A stretch of DNA of 64,000 nucleotides from Paragyromitra xinjiangensis (taxonomy: Eukaryota; Ascomycota; Pezizomycetes; Pezizales; Discinaceae). The notes beneath the pieces were generated by a model, which saw only the letters and a program-made list of their open reading frames with translations, ran no database searches and was not told where the DNA came from. Positions 11,157-22,359 of this stretch are shown here, in pieces; positions within the stretch are counted from its first letter, which is position 1; every line of letters begins with the position of its first letter. A program made the translations under genes and the position numbers. The stretch is from assembly GCA_038503065.1 (NCBI GenBank), contig JBCAMK010000020.1:992001-1056000 (forward strand). The letters are read 5' to 3'.

Positions 11157-13455
11157 GGACGCAGAAGGGCGGCGCTCTGTCGACGTTTTAAACAAAAGAT
11201 GGAAGGGCATCGGTCAGCAGATTACCCAAGAAAGTGAAGGGAAACGATAGATCGGGGGCCAGGAATGTGACTATGGATTCTGGATGGTGCGACGGAAAAC
11301 AGCAGGGCCGGGAGAGAATACAATAGATAACGAACCTTGGACAGGGGGCTGTACGAGCGACATGTTGGGATAGAGCTTGTTGCGTGGGAAGGGGCAACTT
11401 CAAGATGAGCAAAAGGTTGGGCGATCTCTAGGAAGCTGGTCGATAAATTGATTTCAGTGGAGTTGCGCGGAGGTTGGAGGGATGCAGCAGGACCAGCAGG
11501 AGCAGGGACAGCGGTTAGACAAGCAGAGGATAGTACTGAGAATGTCGAATAGATGGATGGGGAGTGAGTGGTTGGATGAATGAGTGAAGGGAACCAGCGA
11601 GGGGGGCGTAGTGGGGACAGCTGATTGATAAATGTGGACAGGCGATGGGTATGAGAGGGTGTATGATTGTCTATCCCTTTTCTGTATGATAATCGATGGG
11701 GGAGGGTTATTGTTGTGGACACGATGCTCTCTGGTACAATGTCTCGACTCCTTTGGAGGATCTCTTCGTCTTGTGAGCAGGAGAAAGAGATGGAAGGTGG
11801 CGATCAAGGACTGCAGCGAAGGATTGGGAAAGGGGAGCGGTTTCAAGAGCACCTGACAGACCCTGCCTAGAAAAATATAAAATAAGAAAGGCTTCTTCGG
11901 TTGCTTAGGATTGTCCGGCCCTTGCCGTTGCTGGTTCGGTCGCAAATTGAGAGGAGCTACCGAAGTTTCAGCGAAAAAGCAGCCCGTTATATCGCGCTTC
12001 CTAGGCGTTCCGGAGAGAAAGAGAGAGCTATGTACGGATATATGCGGAGAAAGCACCAGTAGCTTGCCTGTCACTTGCCTCCTGACCACACACTCCCGGC
12101 CGACCAAATCGAAAAATAAAACAAAAAATGGTTAGAAATTTAAAGTGAAGCACCGCACTGATTACTGAGTTGAGAAAGGAGGGAAAGAGGAAGAACTGGG
12201 GCAGAAGCAAGAGAGGAGTAAAAGGAACTCTGGCCACAAAAGACCTCTCCTTCATGCCATTTGCTTTTTCTCGTGAACCCCAACGCCCTGAATGTTCAGG
12301 GGTGTCGGCCGTGCGCGACAAAGCGACTAAGCTCTATTCCTCGCTTTCTCTGCTCCTTCCTTTCCCATGGCAGGGCTTTTTGGCATAGCACCTTCTCCGA
12401 AAGAGAGTTAGGCGCATGAAGAGTTAGATGTACATGTATGTACCTGTCCTCGTGGGGTCCCACGAGCAACCAATTGTTAGTAAAGCTCGAAAAAAAGTCT
12501 TCGGCTGAGGAATGCCCCGCAAAATGTGGCGCAGAATTTCATCATTCGGAACCAGCATCTCGCGGCGATCCCAAGGTCTCGCCCAACGCACTCCAGAATT
12601 TCTGGTGCCCGTAAGTGCATCACATACATACACAGCAGCAGCAGTCAGCGTGCATGCGACCTGTATGAAGGTGCCTATCTCGATGCCGAAGAGTTCAACA
12701 GTACATATCATAGGCAGATCTGTGCTATATCACTGTTCATTTGGCCCTTTTGCATGCAGCACTTTTTGTCCAAAACAGGTTTCCCTGATTTACATATGTT
12801 TCGCATGTCGGCAACTTGGACGGTAATAAGCTAATATATCGCAACTGTGGGACGTGTAATTCTGTGGGACGTGTAATTAATGATGTGTGCAGGAGAATTC
12901 TATCTTATCAGATCTGAACATGAATTTAACAAGCGGGGGGAACGTGCTTGCTCGCCTGCAGGGAAAGGCGAGGCGAGACGAGGCGTAGGGCTAACCCCCT
13001 CCACAGCAGTCTCCATGACGCAAATGCTCACGAACGCTGACCAGATTAGAGAGCAGGGGCCCGTGGATAGATGTACATACATACATGTACATGTAGTATG
13101 GGAGAGCACATGTAGAGTAGGAAACATTGAGTGCAAATAAACTGTCCCCTAGCAAATTCAATTGTGTGGGTTTCGTTCGTAGCGTGAGTTAGGTTTCTCT
13201 TCCAACCCCCCCCCCCAAATCCAAAAACTTTTTCTGTGTGCGGGATAACATCTGCTGTGTCCCCAATATTTTCTTTCCCACCCACCCAGGAAATTCTTTC
13301 CCCTCCTTCCCCCTCCTCCACCTCACCTCCTCTCATCCTCCTTTCTTCCATCTCTTTTCTCTCGCTCCCTCGGAAATCAAACTTCAAAACCACTCCCCAT
13401 CGTATCTCCCTCCGTTCTCGTCTTTTGAAGACTGTCAAAGGAGACCGCAGGCATC
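11157..13455. other. Divergent promoter region PAL1 / STM1
   Basis: 2.3 kb between two divergent genes. The left half, read on the minus strand, is pyrimidine-rich leader for PAL1 and produces a long but non-protein-like open frame (11454-12107). The right half ends in a strong CT-rich tract (about 13290-13440) directly upstream of the STM1 ATG, typical of highly expressed fungal genes. Also present are an 11-base C run at 13206-13216, TACATGTA elements near 12430 and 13080, and a 17-bp tandem duplication at 12845-12878. Confidence 0.6.
12845..12878. repeat. 17-bp perfect tandem duplication
   Basis: The unit CTGTGGGACGTGTAATT occurs twice without a gap (12845-12861 and 12862-12878). It lies in the region upstream of STM1. 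Confidence 0.9.
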
Positions 13456-14891
13456 ATGTCTGCCTCTGTCGCCTCCAAGGTCCGTTTATTATTGTCGAGT
13501 TGGTTATTTCGTCATTGCTGACTTCATTATGGCCTGGTAGAACCTGTTCGATCTTCTCGGTATGCTTGATGTTGATTCGTTGATCTCTCCGTCCTACTCA
13601 TCACCATCAAACTTCTCCATCTCCTCTTCTAATAATAAGGGGAAAACATCATCCCTCACTGTGTTTAAATTCTACCCCGCTTTACTCACTCCACATTCTT
13701 GTACACCCCTGCTCATCGTTCCTCCGACAAACAGGAAATGACATCGAGGATCCCGATGCTCCGCCCCCATCTATCCCAAGAGAAGTGGTGAAGAATACTA
13801 CCACCTCTAAGAAGAGAGACGAGAAGGTTACCCCACCCGCAGCTACCGCAACTGGCGACTATCAGCCCCGTAGTACCTATCCTGAGCGCGGAGCAAGGAA
13901 CCGTGGTGGGAATGAGTCAGGTTAGTTTTTGATCTACTTAAAAAAGGCATCTCAACAAACTTTATTGTTTTACCCTATCCCCGCCTTATTGGTTTGTAGC
14001 CTTCTAACACTCGGTACTCTTTAAAGCATTCCGTGACCGTGAAGCTGGTCGCCAACACAATCTCTCGAAAAACACCGAAGACGACGGTGCCGCTCCTCGG
14101 CCTCCCCGTGGACGGGGAGGTCGCGGCCGTCAGCATGATCGTCACAGCCAGACTGGTAGAGTGTATGTTCTTTGAAGTAGCTTTCGAGTTTGGGAGTTGC
14201 AGTCATTGACCATAGTGCGACCGTTCACAGCGACACCGACAAGCAAGTAAACCAGGGATGGGGTGCCAACAAGGGCGCCAGCGAATGGGATGACGAGCGT
14301 GCCGGCGAAGAGCTTGCCCAAAAGGATGCTGCTGGTGTCGATTCTCAGGACCCTAACGCTGTTCCCATCTCCGAAAACCCTGTCGCTGCCGAGGGCGAAA
14401 CTGTTGAGGAGGTCCCCGAGCCTGAACCCGAAGAAGTTGTCAAGACTTATGACGAATATCTCGCGGAGCTCGCCCAGCGCCAAGCAGATCTTGGCCCTCC
14501 AGCTGAGGTCCGTCGCCCAAATGAGGGTGGCAGTGACAAGAAGTGGGCTGCAGCCAAAGAATTGTCTCGCAAGGAGGAGGAAGAGGGAGATTACTTTGTT
14601 GGCGAGTCCAAAGACAAGACAAGGAATCGAGAACGCAAGACCAAACAAGTCCTCGACATTGAGCCGCGCTTCGTCGAACCCAGAGAAGCCGGTCGTGGTG
14701 GCCCACGCGGCGGACGTGGACGTGGTGGTGACAGAGGCCGTGGCCGTGGCGATAGAGGTTCCCGTGGCGGCGACCGTGGTGACCGTGGTGACCGTGGCGA
14801 CCGCCGCGGCGGCGAACACTATGGAAACAGGAGCGGCGGAACCGCTGTCAACATTGCTGATCCTAGTGCTTTCCCGAGCTTGGGAGCGTAA
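13456..14891 (+). CDS. STM1: Stm1-like ribosome-associated protein (HABP4/PAI-RBP1 family)
   Basis: RNA- and ribosome-binding protein. Yeast Stm1 clamps idle 80S ribosomes. Inferred exons: 13456-13479, 13541-13559, 13735-13920, 14027-14162, 14231-14891 (341 aa), with consistent phases. The start gives MSASVASK, then NLFDLLGNDIED, the conserved family N-terminus, assembled across a 19-nt exon. The HABP4 core follows: AFRDREAGRQHN and TGRVDTDKQVNQGWG. An acidic stretch (EEVPEPEPEEVV) and a KTYDEYLAELA segment come next. The C-terminus is an RGG/GRGG-rich tail ending SAFPSLGA. The RGG tail creates long spurious open frames on the opposite strand. A CT-rich leader suggests strong expression, fitting a ribosome partner. 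Confidence 0.92.
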
Positions 14892-17101
14892 ACCTTGAGC
14901 TCTATAACTTACGCTACGCACTGATTATGCACCTCTACAAAACGGTGAGAGAGGCATATTCGTATGAACAAAAAATAGCACAATTATGAAAAACAAATTT
15001 TGTCTTTGTGAAAATTAAATCCTTCCATTGTCTTTCTTTTTGTAAGGTGGAAATATTTAGTTTAGGAGAAGGGAAAAGTTGAATAAAAAGTGCATTTCTT
15101 TAGGCCCTTACTCTTTTTTACACGGAGTTCGTTTTCCTTTTTTTTCTATCTCTGATCAATGTATATGGTAATTGGATCCAACTCATCGCACGTAAGTTAG
15201 CTAAATGCTAGCAGAAGGTCTAAACCTGTCTATTCCAGGTAAACTACAAGCCTCACATGCAAGCTTTCTATCTTCCCCGCTCCCCTCAATATGCTCTAGG
15301 CGATTCACCCCGGCTGCCAACCTCATCACCATAACGCATTCGGTGCGGCCACAGAAATTAAGTGACAAAACTCTGTTTGTATTTCCTATAATTATTTGTC
15401 TCTCTCGCTGAATATGTACAATATCGAGTAGAGAATAGTGAGCAAAGAAGAGCCAAATACACTATATACGGTATACTGAGCCGTCCCCTTGGTCATATGG
15501 CGTTGATAGTAAAAACAAAGAAGCGCTAGGAAAGGCTAGCGGAAACGGATACAGGTGCCATAAGCCTGCGCACGAGGACTACAAGATATTGCGAAGCCTT
15601 TCCAACATCCCTCATTACCCAATTTCCGAGTGACATATCGTGATCTTCAATCACCATAGCTATGCTTGTACTTGGACCACCATTCCGACTACTATCGGTC
15701 AGAGATTTAAGGTAATAGATATCGCGGCCCTGGTATTGGGCAGTATCTCGGATAGGCGACCGTCAACTTTTCGTCACAGCAAATAATTATATTCTCAAGC
15801 CACTGGTATGATAATTATAAAGACTAATTGGCACAACAATTATAGTTATGAGGGCAATTATTTCGTAGTGACTTCATAGGATTGAGAACTTTGTTCTACC
15901 TCCACATACCGATACCTTAGTATGCTTGCGGTGAGAACTAATTTCCACAAAGCCATTTGCGTAGTAACTGAGCAAGAGCGAGCTGCACCATTTTCGGATG
16001 ATCTGGGCTGTGAGAGAGATAAATTTCCGCCAAGCTGTGGAATTTTTTGTGTATGGATCTGATTAAACTAATAGCCAAAGGAGGAGGAGGAGGGGTCTTC
16101 AAATGTCTAGCAACATGTTCTATAATTTTATTTCTAGTGCTATTTCTCAAATTTAAATCAACCCCCACTGAAAAAGCTATCTGGACTTGTTGTGATCTTC
16201 TCCATGTTCCCCGTTGACCAAGCTGGCTGGAGTAAACTCGAATATAAGACATCGATCAGTTATTAAAGTTTACCCGGGGGGCCTTCAAACTACTGATGTA
16301 AATATGTGGGTAAAATATGTAGGTACTTGTATGTATCAACGGTATGCAACTCGATCATTATGGCGTCTTTATTTTATTTATTACGGAAAAACTTAGGCTT
16401 GTTCCCATCCCCTGCTGCCTGTGGCGGCCGTGGAAGCTTATTCTCGCTATAAGTATTTGTTACAGATGAACGCTCTGTAATATGGAAGACTAGGCCTTAG
16501 GCTACTACATGTAGATAAGTAAGATAGGGTTCGTGCCAACAGGTAATCGGTATACTATACCAGCACATTTAGATACCATACTCTTCCCTTTCACCCAAAT
16601 GTTATATGTATGCTGAACGACTGGACTGGAAATTTATGGCTAAATACATGTATCCAACCCTGGTTAATGAAATTGAACTAGAATAAAATAAAATCATGAG
16701 ACCCTTGTGCCGTGGGCGCTGAATTCCTATAACCGCAAATTAGGAAATGGATCGTCCCGTGACGAGTTAGTCGCAAAGCGATAAACACATATCATGTATT
16801 GAATGTTTATATAATAGTCTCATGAAAGCCCTTCAAGAATAACGAAACCAGGAAAATAGATAAATATTATAGGTAAAAAAAGTCTTATATAGTATTTAAA
16901 ATTTTAAGGGCAAGGTGCCAAAAAGTCCTAAAACGCCTACGGTATATATATATGCATTCAGCGCGACCCCTTTCTAGCGATGATTAAAGAATTATCTGTG
17001 CGAATCCAACCCCTCTGACCAATCATTTAAACAAGGACATAAAGGGCACTAATCTATTCTCCGAACGGACAAATTAAATTCGCATTTCTTTTCTCCGAAA
17101 T
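14892..17101. other. Intergenic between STM1 and sterol O-acyltransferase (convergent)
   Basis: The two genes converge here, so both 3' UTRs lie in this 2.2 kb. It is AT-rich with no supported gene. A 104-codon minus frame (15938-16252) shows no family features. TACATGTA palindromes occur near 16505 and 16646. Confidence 0.55.
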
Positions 17102-19157
17102 TTAGGATGAGTAAAGTTTAGCACTCACCATCGCTAGCCCCCAGATCATCGAGCACCAAAACATGATATTATTGAATGTGTCGTAGCTTTTCATGAACTG
17201 CGTGCGTTGTATAGCAATGATGGGTAGCTGTAGCATCTGGCATATAAACCCGTATCCACGTAATTTTTTGGTTATGCAGAAGAGCACGAGCTCATGAGCA
17301 AGGGCGGAGATGAGAAATGTTACAAGTGTTGCCACAGAGCGTGACATATGCCTTCTTGATGCACCGTAAACATGCCGCTGGAGAAAGCGGTGAACGGGAA
17401 TGTTCCTACTTACTCCGTTAGCAGGCTGCTTGCATAGGGAAGGACAAAGAGGAAATAACCATTCGCGAGAGAATTCAAGCCAATTGGTTGAGTTCCTGTT
17501 AAGTAGCTTTTAGTTTTGGGTGTGCTGAAGTTAGAGAGAGGGCATAGAACATGTACATACCACCAATCGGCGTAAAAATGCCGATCCGCAAAACAAGTAA
17601 TCTCTGCAAATGCTCCGAGAACGTATTCAAAGATGACCAGAAACACTTTTCAACCCTTCCATGTTAGAGAATCTATCCCAATTCTAGGCGAAGTTTAGTA
17701 TCAAAGAAAATGCTAATCAACTCACCAAGAAGGAACGTGATCATGTAGGGGAATAACAGCAAACTTATGCTCTCTAGAAGAACTAACCCGATCTCTGATG
17801 CTGTTTGCGTACTCTCTAACCTGGTAGCAGCTTCTGTCATCTGAAACACAATCATTAGTACCGACTAATGAAATCAACTAAATATTAAACTTACCACTGG
17901 TAGAATAAATTCCTCGCTAGTGACGGTAAGAACGAAAACGCAGCCAAAGACTGCAGCCGCTTTTTCCGCAACTTTCCCCCAACGAATCCTACATATCATC
18001 AGTCTCTGTAAAGTAAAAACGCCATTACTAGACAGGAACGAACTTCTCCGTACGAGGATAACTCATCTCGTAGCACAACGTGGGGCAAAACAAGTAATCG
18101 ACAAAATTTGGCAAAGTCAAGTTCTTTGGGTAAGTGACCTTTCCGGACGGACTGGTCAGCTCAAAAGCCAATTTTTCTCTGAGCTCCGCATCTTCCATTG
18201 ACTCGGCTTTCGTGTTATTGAAGTCGAGAGCACGAAGCTGTTTCTGGCATTCCGATAGATGGCCGCAATAAAATGAATATGAGTGCATCTGGAAACAGCA
18301 TAAGTTCATGTCACGCGGCAAGGATGGTTTCCAAGCACCTTCATAAGCAACACAAGTGAGTGGAGTGTAAAAAACACCTGATGAGTCCTGATAGTGTGAC
18401 ATCAGCGACCATTAGTAACCAGTATCTGTCGACAATAGAATTAGGTTCCCTTGCTTACCACTGCCAGTGGAGGTAAAATGGCAGGTAGACCCAAACTCCT
18501 AACCAAAGCGACTGTACTACGTGCTGCATCAAGTAACCAATTTTACCCCAAGAAATGGTATTACATTGAAAAATTTTCTGCAAAGGCAGACATATAATGG
18601 TGCTCAAAACCATCAATAGCTCTGCTGCCGCCAACTCCGCGGGTGCAAGGGCGAAAAGGCTAAATATGGACGTCCTAACGATCTGCCCCGTTTCCTTCAG
18701 ATTTCGCAGCGCAGTAGTCAGGACCATAATGAACAGCCCTATCCAAAACAGGGTAAAAAACCCGCGGAAATCGTGGTACTGGGATTGAGGATCAAAATGA
18801 GAGACACGGTTCTCATAGTCTACGGTGGGAAACATCCGACGACGACGTTCGCGCCGGGCGTTCTGTATTGAGTGGGCAGAGGGTGGTGCATCATCTGGGA
18901 CAGGTGTACTCCTCCCACTATAAGATCACAAAGTACGTTAGAGGTTGCCCATTGTTTTTTCTTCTTATATCGCCTTGAGCAGGGAAGGAACTGACCGACC
19001 TAGAGAGAATGGATGAAGTATCGCTGTCTATACGAGCAGGCTTCAGATGCCCATTTCCTTCCGAAGGTGGAAGTTGATTATATGGTGGCCTCGAGCGGAA
19101 ACCGTTGACCTTGATCCCAGACGAAAGGAGGGCCGAGGAGGTATTACTTATTGCCAT
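17102..19157 (-). CDS. ARE2: Sterol O-acyltransferase (ACAT/ARE family, MBOAT)
   Basis: ER membrane enzyme that esterifies sterols with acyl-CoA for storage in lipid droplets. Nine inferred exons: 19157-19000, 18917-18459, 18387-18339, 18288-18044, 17988-17895, 17840-17726, 17645-17561, 17495-17460, 17405-17102. Phases agree, giving 514 aa, close to the family length. Seen: several hydrophobic segments; the FYADWWN active-site motif at residues 397-403, completed across a splice junction (FYADWWNSTNW); REWNIPVHRFLQRHVY; and HELV with the expected catalytic histidine at about 451. YPRTEKIRWGKVAEK is another family block formed by splicing. The last exon reads to a stop after KLYSS, although a good GTGAGT donor lies 24 bases before the end. 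It could instead be a diacylglycerol acyltransferase 1, but FYxDWWN favours the sterol branch. Confidence 0.9.
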
Positions 19158-20131
19158 AACTGCAGCGAAAAGAAGTAGTTGAGAGAACTAGCTAGGAAGC
19201 AGAAGACTATCTAGTGTATTTGAGGCAAAAAGGGTCTATATATGTCGTCTGTCCATGCGATTTTCCGATACAACTTTAAGCAGTCACCATGTCGTCTAAG
19301 TGTAGCATATGAAGTCTCTTAACCAGTTGAAATGATTTGTTATCGTCACGTATTAAGGGGGAGGAGGGGGACGGCGTTCCCGGATTCTCCTGCCTCGGTC
19401 GCGAGTGAGGCTCTGACGTAACCCTACCGAACCCAACTGACTATCTGCATGCATGCATGGAGCTTTTGCCAAGGCGGTGACTACCAGCACCAGCACCCCA
19501 ACCATCGTCAAAATTCAATTTCGACTTCCTATCATCAAATCTCGAAAGGGTATTTCTAAATTCTATTTGTCTCGAGGAAGAAACTTATACAAGCTGAAAA
19601 GGCTGAATGCGTGGTTCTCAGAAATTCTCGTGGGGTTTTCGTATCAGGTTTGGGATGGTAATTAACAGAGTCCTAATCCTTATATCACTGTCGGCTATCG
19701 CAAGTGGTTTGAAGCCAGCCTTAGTTCAACGCACATACTCCACATATTTTCCTTGACAGGAAAATTCTTGAATCATCGATCCGCACTCGGATAAAACCCC
19801 CTGACCTGGGGTTACCCGTCCCAGTATTCCTTGGCATTCAGCTTACGCTACATGTAATTCCTAGGATGTTTTGAGCTTCGTGATTTGCATCTCTGGCGGT
19901 ACGTGATTGGAACCTTCGGCAAGTGCAAAGCATAACCCATCTATCCTTGCCATTAACAGCTTGCTCGTTAATCAGATCTACTTTAAACCCCTCAAGGCAA
20001 TTGCTGATTTTGAATATTATAGTGCCGAAGCGACTCATAGTTGTCCAGAGACCATGAGTTGCTGCTTGCTAATCGTCTTGTAAAGGTACCATCATTTACT
20101 ATCATATAACTCTTGCTGTCTTAGACGAGCA
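19158..20131. other. Divergent promoter region sterol acyltransferase / RAD51 paralogue
   Basis: About 1 kb between two divergent genes, with no supported coding sequence. It contains a TCTATATATG stretch near 19235 and a TACATGTA palindrome near 19852. Confidence 0.55.
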
Positions 20132-21765
20132 ATGGCCATCTTCAAACGCCATTCAGCTTCTCCAACCCTTGCGTTGCATCGTTCGTTCCTCTTCAGTTCG
20201 GAAAACTCTGAACCCGAGGACCTCAGCCAGAAACATTTCAACCACAGAGATATTGGTTCAGGAGACTTGCCGAATCCTTGCCGCCTCATAGAACCAAGAT
20301 ACCTAGCCACATCATACATTTGCATCGATGATGCCTTAGCTGGTGGCTTTTTATATGGCCAAATAAACTCTCTCGCAGCAGACTCAGCAGATTCGTCGAC
20401 AGAGAGAACATTGGTCCGTGAACCACGCTAGCCGAAATGCTGTAAAAAGGAGAAAAATCAACTAAACCGAGATAGGTAGCAATGCACGCAGTTACCACCC
20501 ATCTCCTTTCCCATCCAAAGGCACAAGCTGCCTGGATTGACACCGAAGGAAAGTTCTCGCCCGTTTTGCTGAAAACAGTTATTGCATTTCGGCTCCCATT
20601 ATCTTTGCATGGTGCGCAGACGACTGCAGAAGATATTTTAGATCGAGTGCAGATAATGAGGGTGTTTGATATCCAAGGTATCGCCGAAGTTGTGGATGAA
20701 TTGAAGCAGGACCACAAAGATAGGGAGGAAGATAAGTTCGTTGAGAGAACTGATAACGGAAGAGAAGAGAACGAAGGAAAACTCCCGAAAACAGCTAGAG
20801 GGGCAAAGGAGGCGGATTTCCGTGGTAGCATAGGGGTCGTGGTGATTGATACTATCTGCCGACCGCTGTCGGAGCTAATGGATACCGAGCTTGAGGAGTT
20901 TCAGAAAGAAGACGAGTGGGCTGAAGATCATGAAAAACCAGAAGGTAAACTTTTCTTCTATGATTTGCCTAGCCTCGCTCCCCTGTATCTCATGTTGACA
21001 ATAACGTGGAATATTTCAGCTGCGGGGCTTTTCGTGGCCCTATCCAGATCACTTTCGCTTCTAGCTAAAGAGCGAGACATTTGTATCCTGGTTTGCTACC
21101 TCCTTGTCAAAGAAATATCAAATTCTTTCAACTATCGTTCGCAATTCCTTCCGAGCGAATAATTTTTCTACACACTAATCGAGTCTCTCCCTAGTTTCTC
21201 AACACTACAAATTTTGCTCCCTATGACAGAGACCCTTTTTCTCGATGGAATGAAGTGTTGCCTAGTGCATTTATTACTATCGAAGAAAGGCCGGCTCTTG
21301 GCCCCGTATACGCAGGATGTGTCGATTTTAGTGTCATGATATCAAAATATCTGCGCGATCCTACTATAACAGAGTCTTCGAGGCTTAATAATGCCAAAAA
21401 TACGCAAGAACGATATTGCAAAGAACCAACTGCTGCAGAAATTGCGGCTATGGTACAAGATATGGAGTTGGCTGGCTTCAAGTTTGATAATATAATAGAA
21501 GTAGTTGGTGATAGAAACGGTCCGAGAAGTGGCATGTTTGGAGCTTTTATTACTGTGAGATCTCTACCTACCCATTGAAACTTTTTCTTGGTTGAAAGGG
21601 ATAGGTTTCTCGTAGTTGGTAGGTTCATCGTGGACAACAGAAACTAATGTTTCTAATGGTGGGTAGGAAGGCGTAAAGCTCATCGAGGCTATGGAGTCCA
21701 GTACGGATGATAGTGGTGGTATCCCTCCTGATATTTTTGAGGAGCCATCCTTTTCGCTACTTTGA
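20132..21765 (+). CDS. RAD51/RecA-family paralogue with degenerate Walker A
   Basis: RecA-fold DNA-repair protein of the Rad55/Rad57/RAD51D/XRCC2 group. The exact paralogue cannot be fixed by eye. Inferred exons: 20132-20417, 20480-20944, 21020-21090, 21195-21554, 21667-21765 (426 aa). Family marks: IDDALAGGFLYGQINSL (the usual LxGGxxxGQI start of the core), AAWIDTEGKFSP after the P-loop region, a Walker-B-like GVVVIDT at about residues 213-219, and then LFVALSRSLSLLAKERD. At residues 81-93, where GExGxGKTQ is expected, the sequence is AADSADSSTERTL, so the phosphate-binding lysine is missing. An acidic insertion (about 170-205) separates the blocks. Degenerate ATP sites are known in some RAD51 paralogues. 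Loss of function is possible but the frame is intact. Confidence 0.72.
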
Positions 21766-22359
21766 ATTATACCGCAGAAATTGACGAGAACCGGAATGAC
21801 GCTAAGACGTCTAAACAGAGTGTGGCTGGGAGATCTTACTGAGAATGGTTTGGCAGCATAGGCTTTTGTTACTCACTATACCAGTTGAGGAGATTTCTTT
21901 ATTTTTTCGAGGATAAAAATGTACTTATATGAGTGAGTCATGCCGCCACTTCTTATTTCAACCTCTTAGCGCTATTCCGGTTCTCGTCAATTTCTACGGT
22001 ATTTTTTTACGAGGACGATGAATGATAGGCATTTTTGTTAGGCCAGTTTGAGCCAGGTGGGCAAATAGTGATACTGTTGTAAATAATTTGCCAGCACATA
22101 TGTAGGGCATAGCTCATTTGCTGAGACTATTGATCAATATTATCCTGAGATAAAATACCGTTGCTTGCTATCCGTCGCTCTATCATTGTCTATCACTCGC
22201 TGTTTGTGGCTGCATCACATGACTTTGAATTTAGCCAAGCCAGGCGGCTTAAATTTTCCCAACTCTCTACATCTAGCAACTTCTAGTGACATAAAAAACC
22301 CACCTAGAAGACCGATACGCCTTTTCGCTGTCAGAATACAATTATCCACGTCCCCCGAA
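21766..22359. other. Intergenic, RAD51 paralogue to SLS1
   Basis: Holds the 3' flank of the RAD51 paralogue and the promoter of the SLS1-like gene. In-frame ATGs from 22165 could extend the next protein, but that extension does not improve the mitochondrial presequence. Nothing else is seen. Confidence 0.5.

Noticed and set aside
11454..12107. 217-codon minus-strand frame upstream of PAL1
   Set aside because: Composition is that of a CT-rich leader (Ser/Pro/Leu runs). No domain, and it lies where the PAL1 5' UTR is expected.
14142..14921. Long minus-strand open frame opposite STM1
   Set aside because: Created by the GC-rich RGG codons of STM1 read backwards. Ala/Thr/Val low complexity, no family marks.
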